Below, one piece after another: positions 37,715-46,369 of a stretch of DNA of 64,000 nt (the stretch's first letter is position 1; the number at the start of each line of letters is the position of its first letter). Source of the stretch: Limnobacter olei (lineage in GTDB: Bacteria > Pseudomonadota > Gammaproteobacteria > Burkholderiales > Burkholderiaceae_B). Both the position numbers and the translations under genes were made by a program. The DNA lies in the NCBI RefSeq assembly GCF_029087225.1, contig NZ_JARFJD010000014.1, forward strand, positions 62,001 to 126,000, written 5' to 3'. Under the pieces are notes generated by a model. That model was not told the origin of the DNA, made no database searches, and saw nothing but the letters and a program-made list of their open reading frames with translations.

Positions 37715-39123
37715 CCAAACCGATTGTTTACGTTGATTTGGACGGCACCTTGAGCCCATCGGATGTGCTGCTCGAAAGTTGCCTGTTGCTGCTAAAGCAA
37801 AACATTTTCTACGTCTTTCCCATGTTGTGGTGGGCCATTCGGGGGGCCTGGGTTTTTAAAACCGAGGTGGCCAGACGAATAGACCCTGTACTGGATCACC
37901 TGCCGATTGATCCTTTGGTACTCGAGCGACTTAATCAATTGAAAGCGGCTGGCCATGAATTGGTGTTGGCCAGTGCTTCGACGCGTCGTGATGTGCTCAA
38001 AATAGCCGCACGCCTGGGCCTTTTTGCCCGTGTAATCGCCAGCGAGCACAGTAATTTGAAGGGCCAGCAAAAACTGGCAGCCATTGAGGCAGACAGCCAT
38101 GGGCAACCCTTTGTGTATTTTGGTGATGCCCTGGTCGATATTCCAATCTGGAAAAAGGCCGCACTGGCATTTGGCGTGAATACTTCTTCAGGCACCCGCC
38201 GCAAGGCGATGGCGGCTGGTATTGAACTGAACCGGCTTGATACGTGCAGCACCGGCATCAAGGTGTGGCTTAAAGCCATGCGCCTGCAGCAGTGGGCCAA
38301 AAACGGTTTGCTGTTTCTACCATTGATTGCCGCGCATGAAACCGATTTCGCCCTTTGGGGCAAGATGATGTGGGGTTTCCTGGCGTTTGGCTTTTTGGCG
38401 TCCTCTACTTATATCTGGAACGACCTGATGGACCTGAATGCGGATCGCCAACATCCGCGCAAGCGCCATCGCCCCATGGCCAGCGGTGCGCTCAGCATTG
38501 GCAAGGCTTTCTTGTTCATGAAGTGTTTGGGCATAGCGGGCTTTGCGGTGGCCTGGCTGGCCGTGGGCTGGCAATTTACGCTGGTGCTGTTGGTGTACAC
38601 CGTGGTTACACTGCTGTACACCTTTGTATTTAAGCGCACGGCCTTCGTTGATGTGTTGCTGTTGGCTATGCTTTACACGGTTCGCGTGATTGCAGGCGGC
38701 GTGGGCACCGGCATTGAGCTTTCCAGCTGGCTATTGGCCATTTCACTCTTTGTGTTTCTAAGTTTGGCTTTGGTCAAACGTTGTGCCGAACTGGAGTTCT
38801 TGCAACTTGAGGGCGCTCAGCCGCAGGGACGTGGTTACCGAATGAGCGATTTGAGTTACCTGGTGTCGATGGGTATTTCCAGCGGATTTGTTGCCGTGTT
38901 GGTATTGGCCTTGTATGTAGACAGTCAGAATGGTTCGATGCTGTACGCAACACCCGAATTTTTGTGGGGCATTTGTCCCCTGTTTTTGTACTGGTTGATG
39001 AGAATCTGGATCATGACTTCTCGCAAGGAAATGATCGATGATCCGGTGCATTTCGCCATTCACGATCGCATCAGTTGGGGCTTTTTGGCCTCAGTGGGTG
39101 TACTTGTGTACCTGGCTTCCTGA
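37711..39123 (+). CDS. HAD-phosphatase-like domain fused to UbiA-family prenyltransferase
   Basis: 470 aa from ATG 37711, coupled to the preceding stop. Residues 1-175: HAD domain with nucleophile D9 and D11 in VDLDGTLSPSD, ASASTRRD (motif II) and YFGDALVDIPIW (motif IV). Residues about 185-470: UbiA superfamily with eight or nine TM helices and the NDxxDxxxD metal/diphosphate motif N237-D245 followed by KRHRP. Related fusions and neighbours include decaprenyl-phosphate 5-phosphoribosyltransferase, whose product is then dephosphorylated; a single protein doing both steps would fit this layout. The acceptor and donor are not proven. Inner membrane. Confidence 0.82.
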   Translation: MTKPIVYVDLDGTLSPSDVLLESCLLLLKQNIFYVFPMLWWAIRGAWVFKTEVARRIDPVLDHLPIDPLVLERLNQLKAAGHELVLASASTRRDVLKIAARLGLFARVIASEHSNLKGQQKLAAIEADSHGQPFVYFGDALVDIPIWKKAALAFGVNTSSGTRRKAMAAGIELNRLDTCSTGIKVWLKAMRLQQWAKNGLLFLPLIAAHETDFALWGKMMWGFLAFGFLASSTYIWNDLMDLNADRQHPRKRHRPMASGALSIGKAFLFMKCLGIAGFAVAWLAVGWQFTLVLLVYTVVTLLYTFVFKRTAFVDVLLLAMLYTVRVIAGGVGTGIELSSWLLAISLFVFLSLALVKRCAELEFLQLEGAQPQGRGYRMSDLSYLVSMGISSGFVAVLVLALYVDSQNGSMLYATPEFLWGICPLFLYWLMRIWIMTSRKEMIDDPVHFAIHDRISWGFLASVGVLVYLAS

Positions 39124-39137
39124 GATATCCAACACCC

Positions 39138-40706
39138 ATGTCGAGTCATTTCTCTTTGTCCCGGCCCCAAGGGCCCGAGTTGACGTTAAAAACTGCCAAA
39201 AGCGTGTTTGGCTGGATAGTATTGCTGACCGCCGTAATCAAACTTTGGCTGGCGTGGTTTTTCCCCATGACTGGCGACGAGGCTTTTTTCCATTTGTGGT
39301 CGACTGACCTGAATTGGGGCTACTACGATCACCCGCCCATGGTGGGTTGGTGGTTGTGGGCGCTGAGCCATGTGGGCAATCAACCTGTTGTGATTCGCAG
39401 CCTGACCTTGTTGTTAACCACTGTGATCGCCTGGGGTGTGGTGCTGCTGGCCCGTGAGCTGTTGCCGCGCGAGCAGGAGCCCCGAGCCTGGTTGGCTGGT
39501 GCCGTTTACTTGTCCATGCCGGTGTCCTGGTTTGCCGTATTTGTAACCACCGATACGCCTTTGATCTTTTTTATGGGCCTGGCCATTTTCACCTATGTGA
39601 AAGCAATACGCGCTGAATCTGGCAGTGCGATGTTTCTTGCTGGTTGCTTTTTGGGACTGGCATTTTTATCCAAATATTTTGCTGTGTTACTGGGTTTTGC
39701 ATTTGGATTTCATTTGCTGTTTCAGCGCCAGCGTTTCAAGTATCTGTTTTTGTTGTTGGCGGGTGTATTGCCGTTTGCCGGTGTAAATATCGCCTACAAC
39801 CTGCACAATTGCTGGAATAACATCATGTTTAATCTGGTGAATCGGCATGAGGATGCACAATTGGGTTGGGGAACAGTGCTGACCTACCTGGGCATGATGA
39901 TTTATCTGCTAACACCTTGGGCACTATGGAGTTTGCTCAAGGGTAGCCGGGTTTGGTTGCGCCAAAGTGCGCTGGCCTTTGCTTTGCTAGTGCCACTGGC
40001 TCTATTTCTGCTCATCTCCCTTGAAAAAACAGTGGGCTTGCATTGGGTGTTGGGTTTTTTGCCGATTGCTTTTGTGCTTTTGGCACTGTGCACACAAGGT
40101 GTTTGGATGAGGCGTTACATTGGCTTTAATGCTGTGTTGTCGATTCCACACCTGGTGTTGTTTGGCCTCTTGATGCATGCCGATGTGTCGGTTTGGCCGA
40201 AAAAAGACTTTCAGGAAGATGTGTTGTTTCACCGGAATATGCCAGCCATTCTTGCTGAACTTGGCCACGGTATGCCAACCAATGGTGTATTGACCACCAT
40301 TGCCTATTCGCCTGCAGCCTTGATGACTTATCACTACGGCAAAGTGGTGCCCGTTTTTGGCCCTGGCAAATACCACGCGCGCAATGATGACACCTTTGTG
40401 GACTGGCGGGAAATGGATGGCAAACCCATTCGGATTGTGGCCAAAGCCAAGCCAATCGACCCAGCGCTTTACCAGGATTACCTGAGCGACGTTTCAGTAA
40501 CAACGCAAACGATCGAGGGTGTGCCTTTCACAATTGTGGATGGTAGCAACTTCAATTACCAACGGTTCAGGGACGTGGTTCTGCGCGAAGCTGTAGAGAA
40601 GTATTATCAAATCCCATCGATATTGCCTGTGCTTGATTGCCCGTTTGCACGCAAGTATGGATTTGAGGAAGAATGCCGCCTGGAGCCCCAGGCGGCCAAA
40701 AACTAG
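39138..40706 (+). CDS. ArnT/PMT-type glycosyltransferase (GT39/GT83-like)
   Basis: 522 aa from ATG 39138. About eleven TM helices. The catalytic first loop is clear: MTGDEAFFHLWS with D47 and E48, then YYDHPPMVGW (HPP 65-67), as in ArnT and PMT-C-fold enzymes that use polyprenyl-phosphate sugars. A soluble C-terminal part (390-522) faces the periplasm. Follows the HAD-UbiA gene by 14 bases; UbiA-type enzymes can make a polyprenyl-phosphate sugar donor, so this enzyme may transfer that sugar to lipid A or another surface acceptor. Its end overlaps the convergent neighbour by 4 bases. Confidence 0.85.
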   Translation: MSSHFSLSRPQGPELTLKTAKSVFGWIVLLTAVIKLWLAWFFPMTGDEAFFHLWSTDLNWGYYDHPPMVGWWLWALSHVGNQPVVIRSLTLLLTTVIAWGVVLLARELLPREQEPRAWLAGAVYLSMPVSWFAVFVTTDTPLIFFMGLAIFTYVKAIRAESGSAMFLAGCFLGLAFLSKYFAVLLGFAFGFHLLFQRQRFKYLFLLLAGVLPFAGVNIAYNLHNCWNNIMFNLVNRHEDAQLGWGTVLTYLGMMIYLLTPWALWSLLKGSRVWLRQSALAFALLVPLALFLLISLEKTVGLHWVLGFLPIAFVLLALCTQGVWMRRYIGFNAVLSIPHLVLFGLLMHADVSVWPKKDFQEDVLFHRNMPAILAELGHGMPTNGVLTTIAYSPAALMTYHYGKVVPVFGPGKYHARNDDTFVDWREMDGKPIRIVAKAKPIDPALYQDYLSDVSVTTQTIEGVPFTIVDGSNFNYQRFRDVVLREAVEKYYQIPSILPVLDCPFARKYGFEEECRLEPQAAKN

Positions 40707-41674
40707 TTGACTTGTTCAACAATGGTTTGCCACTTCAGTTCGCCTTTCAGCAAATTTTGTTGCTTGCCTTCCTTCTGCTTCACCGGAATTACCCAACTGC
40801 CGGTTTCTGATGTTTTTACGGGTTTTTTGTTCAGTCGCGGGTCTGCGTATGTCACAGTTCCGGTTTCTGACACCTTCACCCAGGGCGCTTGTTCAGTACC
40901 AGGGCTATAAAACAGCTCTAACGAACTGGCCCAGGCATGCATGCTGTTTAGCCAGACTCCGTCTTCTCGAAGCTCGAGGAATGGTGCACCTTGATCATCC
41001 AGCACCTGAAATTCACTTTTCGCTGTACCCATGCGGCTGAGCATGAAATTGTTGCCACTCAGGCCCGGCACCATGGCATTCAGGCCAGTGAATTCGGGTT
41101 CATTGACCAACAACGGGCGCCAGTAACCTGTCATAGGCTCGGCCTCAATGCGTTCAATTCGAACGTTGATGGGTTTGCCGTTGGCCACCATGGCCAGATT
41201 AAAGTGGGCAAGGTCTTCCTTGATCAAGCGGGGATCGTACCAACCATAGCCAGGCTGCTTGTCGAGCAGAACCCAATTCGGTTTTAACTTTGGGTTGTCT
41301 TTAAGGCGTTCGGGTATTGGGCCACCACCGGGTTGTCGGGAACGGTGCCAGCCAGTTGCGTTTAAATCTGCATACAGTTTGTCACGGTCAAATCGCAAGA
41401 ACGCGCGTTTGTCCTCGCCCAGTATTTCAACACGCTGTTGACCATCGGTGGCCAATGCGAATTGATAGGCATTTGTTTTAACCACTTGCAGTGAAAGGCC
41501 TTTGGGCAATTTGGCTTTCGCACTTACAGTGGGAATTCCACCCTCCGAACCGTGTTCGGCATGTGCGAAAACTGGGGTGCTGACAAAGGGGCTTGAAATT
41601 AGCAGGGTAGAAAAAGAAAACGCCAGGCATGCGCCCAGCGTTTTCTTCACCCAGTTCGTTTTAACGACGGGCAT
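40703..41674 (-). CDS. secreted protein of unknown family, partner gene of the oxidase-like protein
   Basis: 323 aa with a signal peptide (ACLAFSFSTLLIS, cut near VFAHA at about 36-39). No family recognised. The mature start HAEHGSEGG is His/Glu rich and could bind metal. The body looks beta-rich with many Trp/Gly turns (GYGWYDPRLI, DDQGAPFLELREDGVWLNS). No Cys in the mature part. The start lies 14 bases inside the upstream oxidase-like gene, so the two are translationally coupled and probably act together outside the cytoplasm; a maturation, anchoring or partner role is only a guess. Confidence 0.7.
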   Translation of the reverse strand: MPVVKTNWVKKTLGACLAFSFSTLLISSPFVSTPVFAHAEHGSEGGIPTVSAKAKLPKGLSLQVVKTNAYQFALATDGQQRVEILGEDKRAFLRFDRDKLYADLNATGWHRSRQPGGGPIPERLKDNPKLKPNWVLLDKQPGYGWYDPRLIKEDLAHFNLAMVANGKPINVRIERIEAEPMTGYWRPLLVNEPEFTGLNAMVPGLSGNNFMLSRMGTAKSEFQVLDDQGAPFLELREDGVWLNSMHAWASSLELFYSPGTEQAPWVKVSETGTVTYADPRLNKKPVKTSETGSWVIPVKQKEGKQQNLLKGELKWQTIVEQVN

Positions 41675-43952
41675 TGGCAGTCATTACTCCTTGTCCATTG
41701 CCATGCTTCAACATGAAGCTGACAGCTTTGGACGGCAACAGTGAACCATTCGCTTGCTTGGTGCGCACAAAGGTCATGTAAGCGCCTTGTGGAACCACTG
41801 CGGCTTGATCTGGAATGGTAAAGCGGATGCTTTGACCAGTCTTGGTCAACTGTGTGGCAGGAATGACCACGGTGCGTTGGTCAGCATCGGTCAAGTGGGT
41901 TGTCACGGTATGGCGTACCAAGGTGACTGAGTCAATTTTGCTCATGTCCGTACCGGGTGCCATTTCCAGTGTCACTTGTTGACCCTTGCGGAATTCACGC
42001 ATCATTGTTTTGCCGTTACCGGCTGGAGTGGCATTGCCACCTGCAAAACCAATCAGGTTGGGGCGATTTGGGTTGTTCACGTAGGGTGGTGAGTAAATCT
42101 CGAATGAGGGATCACGACCATCGTTGGGTGAAAAGCCAAATGCGGCCAAATTGATGTTCTTCAGGTACAAGGTGGAAATGGGCGCATGGCCGCCGATCAA
42201 CACGCGACCGTCTTGCATCAGCAATGCAGTGTTGTGATAAGTGCGGGGGTTGTTGGCCACAGCCATTTGAGTCCACTTCTTGGTAACCGGATCAAAGCGT
42301 TCTGCGGTTTTACGTGGGAACTCCACGCCGGGTGCCGCAACGCCATCGCGGTCACCACCGCTAAACACCATTACAGAGTCATCGGGCATCAGCACGCCGG
42401 AACCATACCAGCGGGTTTCATTCAATGACCCAGTCACTTCACTTTGGTAATCAACAATGCTGTCACCCTCAGTTTTCACGGTATCGATACGTGAAGCAGC
42501 CACTGCCACGTATCCCCCAGGAGAAGTGGCACCCACCAATGGCAGAACACCACCTGCTGTCAGGAAGCTGGCTTCCTTGTATTGGCCTTGATTATTGGGC
42601 CGCAGCGGCATCATTATTGAGAATGTGGAACCGCGCATGCCTGAACCAACGATTTTCTGAACCATTTGTTCAGGATTGCCTGCCGGATTTGCAGTGCTTA
42701 AAAGCTTCTGTAGAGCTTGAGGGCTCTTCATGGGCGCACTCATCAAGGTTTTTGTGAGTGCGCTCACTGCGGCGTTGGGAGCAGTTTGAGGATTAAGGAT
42801 TTGAGTCAAAGACTCAAGCCCGGCATCGCTGAACTTCAGCGGAAAACCCGCATAGGCCAAGTCAGACCAGGTTTGGTTGGCGGGATTGTACGTGGCCGCA
42901 ATATTCCACAATGGCTGATCATAAGACTGGCCATTTGGGTTAAATGCCTGGCCACCTGCGTTGTAATACACATGGCCATTGGGTAAAAGGTGCAGGCGTG
43001 GGTACAAAGGCAAAGAGCGCTGTGCTGTTTGCGCGTTGACAGTCCACTTGTTGGTCACTGGATCATAGGTTTCAGTTTGAACCACGTTCCTGCCACTTTG
43101 CTCAGGCGCGTTCGGGTAGATCGGCTTGATCAGCTTGGTTACGCCACTGGCCACAAACATTTTGCTGTCGGGCAGTGTGATCAGCGCTGGGTACCAGCGG
43201 CCGAAGTTCATGTCTGCCAATTGGCTCCAGGTATTGGTGTTGGCGTTGTAGGCACGGCTGTTTTTCAGGCCTTCCAGTTCGGTTAAACCGTAACCCAAGG
43301 CGTTGCTGCCCGGCTCGCTGTAATAAGCAGTTCCGCCCACAGCCATGATACGGCCATCGGCCAGCATAGCCACGTCGGCGCAGAACAGGGCACCATCCGC
43401 GCTATTGGTTTCTTTGTTGCTTAAGCCTGGGATCAATTCGGTGATTTCATAGCCATCCGGATTGGCACCGGAATCCACGTCAGTCGGGCGTGTCCACAGG
43501 CTGGCCGCATTCGCGCCTTCCGGGATTCGCATCATGCGGGTTTGGTCGTTGATCGCTTTTTGGCCGAAGTCCACCAAAATGCTGAACTCAAAATCTTCTG
43601 TGCCTTCAAGGGCGTTGAAATACAGGAAGTCGCCGTTGGGTAGCATTGAGATGGTGCCCGCCGCGGGTTTGCATCGTAGCTTGCCATTGGCGCCAATGCC
43701 TTCGCACTTGTTGTCAGTACGAACACCTTTCAATTCCGGGTTGTTGTCATCCGCTACCGAGCGCTCGTAAACAAATGGTTCAGCGAAAGGTTTGCTAAAC
43801 GAACCCTTTTGACCTTCGGGTGCTTTGCCTTTGTCGGTGCTGACAGGGTTGAATTTGGCACCGATCAGATCGTCGAGCAGACCGGCTTGTACAGGTAACG
43901 CAGTTCCCAATCCAATGGCGATTACTGCAGATAGTTTATTCAGCTTGAACAC
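41661..43952 (-). CDS. secreted kelch/galactose-oxidase-like protein, candidate copper radical oxidase
   Basis: 763 aa from a GTG with an ideal AGGAGGAG. Signal peptide 1-23. Kelch-type repeats (MLPNGDFLYF, LADGRIMAVGG, LPNGHVYYNAGG, MQDGRVLIGG) form a seven-bladed-propeller-like body, then a DUF1929 Ig-like end (from about 612). All five ligands of galactose/glyoxal oxidase align: C191 in LFCADVAML, Y254 in GRWYPAL, Y572-H573 in RTYHNTAL, and H686 in TTHLTDADQR. C191 and Y254 could form the Cys-Tyr radical cofactor. An insert at about 375-440 is unlike the fungal enzymes. Expected reaction: oxidation of an alcohol or aldehyde with H2O2 release; substrate unknown. Confidence 0.82.
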   Translation of the reverse strand: MFKLNKLSAVIAIGLGTALPVQAGLLDDLIGAKFNPVSTDKGKAPEGQKGSFSKPFAEPFVYERSVADDNNPELKGVRTDNKCEGIGANGKLRCKPAAGTISMLPNGDFLYFNALEGTEDFEFSILVDFGQKAINDQTRMMRIPEGANAASLWTRPTDVDSGANPDGYEITELIPGLSNKETNSADGALFCADVAMLADGRIMAVGGTAYYSEPGSNALGYGLTELEGLKNSRAYNANTNTWSQLADMNFGRWYPALITLPDSKMFVASGVTKLIKPIYPNAPEQSGRNVVQTETYDPVTNKWTVNAQTAQRSLPLYPRLHLLPNGHVYYNAGGQAFNPNGQSYDQPLWNIAATYNPANQTWSDLAYAGFPLKFSDAGLESLTQILNPQTAPNAAVSALTKTLMSAPMKSPQALQKLLSTANPAGNPEQMVQKIVGSGMRGSTFSIMMPLRPNNQGQYKEASFLTAGGVLPLVGATSPGGYVAVAASRIDTVKTEGDSIVDYQSEVTGSLNETRWYGSGVLMPDDSVMVFSGGDRDGVAAPGVEFPRKTAERFDPVTKKWTQMAVANNPRTYHNTALLMQDGRVLIGGHAPISTLYLKNINLAAFGFSPNDGRDPSFEIYSPPYVNNPNRPNLIGFAGGNATPAGNGKTMMREFRKGQQVTLEMAPGTDMSKIDSVTLVRHTVTTHLTDADQRTVVIPATQLTKTGQSIRFTIPDQAAVVPQGAYMTFVRTKQANGSLLPSKAVSFMLKHGNGQGVMTANARR

Positions 43953-44064
43953 GTGTCATCTCCTCCTAGCAAGCTGTTTTTGTAGAAGAAAGGACGGTCG
44001 CAGCTGTTTAGGTACTGCGACTGTTCTCTCCTGCCTTTGTTAACAGTTGTTACTGTTGAAGTGC

Positions 44065-44090
44065 ATTTTTAGATGCATCTTTCTAAAAAT
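44065..44090 (-). promoter_or_regulatory. 9-bp perfect inverted repeat in the oxidase leader
   Basis: ATTTTTAGA (44065-44073) and TCTAAAAAT (44082-44090) are exact reverse complements with an 8-base spacer that itself sits in AGATGCATCT, a 10-base palindrome. It lies between the predicted promoter and the start codon, so it could be a repressor site or an RNA hairpin. Confidence 0.5.
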
Positions 44091-44122
44091 AATAACCGTG
44101 ATTATGGTTTTGAACAATCGTT

Positions 44123-44150
44123 GTTATACTAATTAAAGTTAGTAATGCAA
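44123..44150 (-). promoter_or_regulatory. candidate promoter of the oxidase operon
   Basis: On the minus strand: -35 TTGCAT (44145-44150), 16-base spacer, -10 TATAAC (44123-44128, five of six). Predicted transcript start near 44116, giving a leader of about 160 nt. Confidence 0.5.
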
Positions 44151-44218
44151 CGTATAACGAGGCGATGTTTGGATGCTGTTTGAGAAGGACTTGTGAGCAA
44201 AGTCAACAGTTGGGCAAA

Positions 44219-44253
44219 AAAGAAAAACCCCTCAGCTTTCACTGAGGGGTTTC
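44219..44253 (-). terminator. rho-independent terminator of the tRNA-Met gene
   Basis: CCCCTCAG (44228-44235) and CTGAGGGG (44242-44249) form a perfect 8-bp stem with loop CTTTCA, followed on the minus strand by TTTTTCTTTTTT. Begins six bases after the tRNA 3' end. Its core resembles the terminator at 5691-5722. Confidence 0.9.
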
Positions 44254-44258
44254 TTATT

Positions 44259-44335
<77 letters not shown>

Positions 44336-44345
44336 GAAGACCGAG

Positions 44346-44351
44346 AGTATA
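44346..44351 (-). promoter_or_regulatory. -10 element of the tRNA-Met promoter
   Basis: TATACT on the minus strand (44346-44351), five of six, followed by a G/C-rich discriminator (CTCGG) as is common for stable-RNA promoters. Transcription would start within about ten bases of the tRNA 5' end. The -35 (TTCTTT, 17 bases upstream) is weak. Confidence 0.5.
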
Positions 44352-44402
44352 ACTGAGCTTTCTTAAAAAAAGAAGAGCTTCCTCACTTCTTTGTCATGAA
44401 AG

Positions 44403-45518
44403 TTAAACCATGCGCTCCACGCGCCACATTTGATATTTCAAGGCTCCCGCGGCGCCCACAACGATACTGCCTAAGGCAACGAACGAGGCCAATGACAGGG
44501 TGCTTACGCCACTCAGCCCTTGGCCCACGGTGCAGCCCAAAGCGAGTACACCTCCCACACCCATCATCACGGCACCTACAGTGTGGTTGGCGGTGTCTTC
44601 GACACCCTGAAATGTTTCCCAGCGAAATGATTTCTCCATCAAGGCGTTGGCGGTGGCTCCCAAAATGACGCCAAAGCAGGCCACAACGCCCACTGTGAGC
44701 ACCCGTGTAACGTCCGAGAAAAACATCAACCATTCAAGTGTATAGGCGTAAGGTGCAACGAAGCTGAAGCCTTCAGCTCGGTTGGCATAAGTGCCCAAAT
44801 AGGTTGCTTCCAACGTGTCCGGGTGTTCTGGAATGTAAGCCACCTGAAATACAACCCACCAGGCAGCCACAATAGTGAGACCTACGCCAGCACCGCCAAC
44901 AATGACTTCTTTGTTCCAGGCTGATTTGCTGCCCAATGCCATGATCAGCAGGATCACAGGCAGCGCGATGGCCAGAATGGGTATCAAGCCTGCTGGCTCC
45001 TTGCTGAGCAGATTGGCCAATAGCTCGGGCAAGTAGGGGCTGCTGCTAAACTCAAAGCGAACCGGATCAAGGTAGTTGGCGCGAAACACGCCGAATACGC
45101 CTTTGAGGGTCATGTACGCAGCGATTCCCATGATTGCGAAAACCATCAATGCTTTCAAGTTGCCGGCGCCAAGGCGAATGAGTGTTTTACTGCCACAACC
45201 CGATGCCAACACCATGCCCGCGCCAAACAGCAAGCCACCGACAATACCGGACAGCCAAGACCATTGGCTGTTCAAAAAAATCGTGTCGTTGAGATTGGCG
45301 TGACCGGTAATACTTAATCCCTGAAGGCCAAGTGTTGCAACGGCGATCGCCAGCAGCCACATCCGCATGCGATTCCAGTCACCAAAGTTCACCACGTCGG
45401 CAATTGCACCCATGGTGCAAAAGTGGGTGCGATGGGAAATTGCACCGAAGGCAAGGCCCACGGCAAAAGTGGCCCAAAGCACGGTGCTTTGAATGCTGCT
45501 TAGGTTGATTTCTTCCAT
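44403..45518 (-). CDS. YeeE/YedE-family sulfur transporter (TsuA-like)
   Basis: 371 aa, about ten TM helices in a duplicated arrangement. The conserved cysteines of thiosulfate transporters are present: HFCTMGA near the N-terminus, ASGCGSKTL in the middle and LGCTVGQGLSG near the end. These Cys relay thiosulfate or related sulfur species across the inner membrane in the known TsuA. The N- and C-terminal GAISHRTHFC and GCTVGQG repeats support the pseudo-symmetry. No companion TusA or rhodanese gene is visible next to it. Monocistronic between the tRNA and cpoB. Confidence 0.85.
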   Translation of the reverse strand: MEEINLSSIQSTVLWATFAVGLAFGAISHRTHFCTMGAIADVVNFGDWNRMRMWLLAIAVATLGLQGLSITGHANLNDTIFLNSQWSWLSGIVGGLLFGAGMVLASGCGSKTLIRLGAGNLKALMVFAIMGIAAYMTLKGVFGVFRANYLDPVRFEFSSSPYLPELLANLLSKEPAGLIPILAIALPVILLIMALGSKSAWNKEVIVGGAGVGLTIVAAWWVVFQVAYIPEHPDTLEATYLGTYANRAEGFSFVAPYAYTLEWLMFFSDVTRVLTVGVVACFGVILGATANALMEKSFRWETFQGVEDTANHTVGAVMMGVGGVLALGCTVGQGLSGVSTLSLASFVALGSIVVGAAGALKYQMWRVERMV

Positions 45519-45560
45519 GAACCGGCACCTTTGTGTTGAAGTGCCAATATTTTAACTGTG

Positions 45561-45580
45561 TATGCGCAAGAGCGCGCATA
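45561..45580 (-). terminator. hairpin after the Tol-Pal operon
   Basis: TATGCGC (45561-45567) and GCGCATA (45574-45580) form a perfect 7-bp stem, 25 bases past the cpoB stop. There is no U-run, only AGTTAAAA further on, so it is a weak terminator or a transcript-end stabiliser. Confidence 0.4.
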
Positions 45581-45604
45581 GTTGCTGCGATAACTTCCCG
45601 GGGA

Positions 45605-46351
45605 TTATTTCAGCGCTTCGAGTCGGGCTTTCGCGCTAGCGGCGGCGGGGCTGCTGGGGTATTTGGCAATCAGCTCACCCAAAGTTTTCTTTGCGCCAGG
45701 AATGCTTTTTAACTCCAATTGCGAACTGGCCATGCTGAGCAACGCATCGGGCGCACGCGGGCTGTCCGGAAAGTCTTTGGCCAGATCGCGTTGTGTTACC
45801 AGCGCAGTTTTGTACTCGCCTTGTGCAAACTGGGTGCTGCCCAAAAAGTAGCGAACCTGTGGTTCAAGCTTGCTTTGTTTGTATTTGTTCAGGAAATCCT
45901 GAAATTGCAGGGCTGCGTCTTTGTAGTTGCCCGCCTTGAAATGATCAAGACCGGCTTGATAATCATTGAATTGTTCGGGGGGAACCGTGAGTTCCTCACC
46001 ATCAAGCTGAACAGCTTTGGGCTCAAGTTTCTTGATGCGTTCGTCAAGGTTGGTGTACAGGATGCGATTGTCTTCCTGTAGCTTGCGAATGTTGTTGTTG
46101 GCGACTTCGAGATCGCCACGCAAGCGGGCGATCTCTCTGTCTTTGTCACTCAGGGACTGGGCCAATGACAGCTGCCCCTGGTTTGCTGCTTCCATTCGAG
46201 CAAGCCGGTCTTCAAGCACTTTGACCTGCTGGCGCAAGTCCAGAATCGCCTTGCGTGCTTCCGTGTCATCAAATATCGCAAACGCGGAATTGGATGCAAA
46301 GGCGCAGAACAGGGCAACTACCCAGGCTTGTTGCTTGAAGTTAAAAGTCAT
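45605..46351 (-). CDS. cpoB: Tol-Pal system coordinator CpoB (YbgF)
   Basis: 248 aa. Signal peptide 1-25 (cut after AFA). Residues 30-110 form the trimerising coiled coil (LDLRQQVKVLEDRLARME, then LRGDLEVANNNIRKLQ). Residues 130-248 hold TPR repeats (YQAGLDHFKAGNYKDAALQF, FLGSTQFAQGEYKTAL). CpoB links the Tol machine with PBP1B-LpoB to coordinate outer-membrane constriction and wall synthesis in the periplasm. Last gene of the cluster, 18 bases after pal. Confidence 0.93.
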   Translation of the reverse strand: MTFNFKQQAWVVALFCAFASNSAFAIFDDTEARKAILDLRQQVKVLEDRLARMEAANQGQLSLAQSLSDKDREIARLRGDLEVANNNIRKLQEDNRILYTNLDERIKKLEPKAVQLDGEELTVPPEQFNDYQAGLDHFKAGNYKDAALQFQDFLNKYKQSKLEPQVRYFLGSTQFAQGEYKTALVTQRDLAKDFPDSPRAPDALLSMASSQLELKSIPGAKKTLGELIAKYPSSPAAASAKARLEALK

Positions 46352-46369
46352 CTCGAATGGTTTCCTTGA

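Larger units (their letters stand above)
43953..44258. other. intergenic region ahead of the oxidase-like gene
   Basis: 306 bases without a gene. It contains the AGGAGGAG ribosome-binding site, an AT-rich 9-bp inverted repeat (44065-44090), AACAGT/ACTGTT (44042-44057), a candidate minus-strand promoter (44123-44150), GTTATAC/GTATAAC (44123-44129 and 44152-44158), and the tRNA terminator at the right end. Confidence 0.6.
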
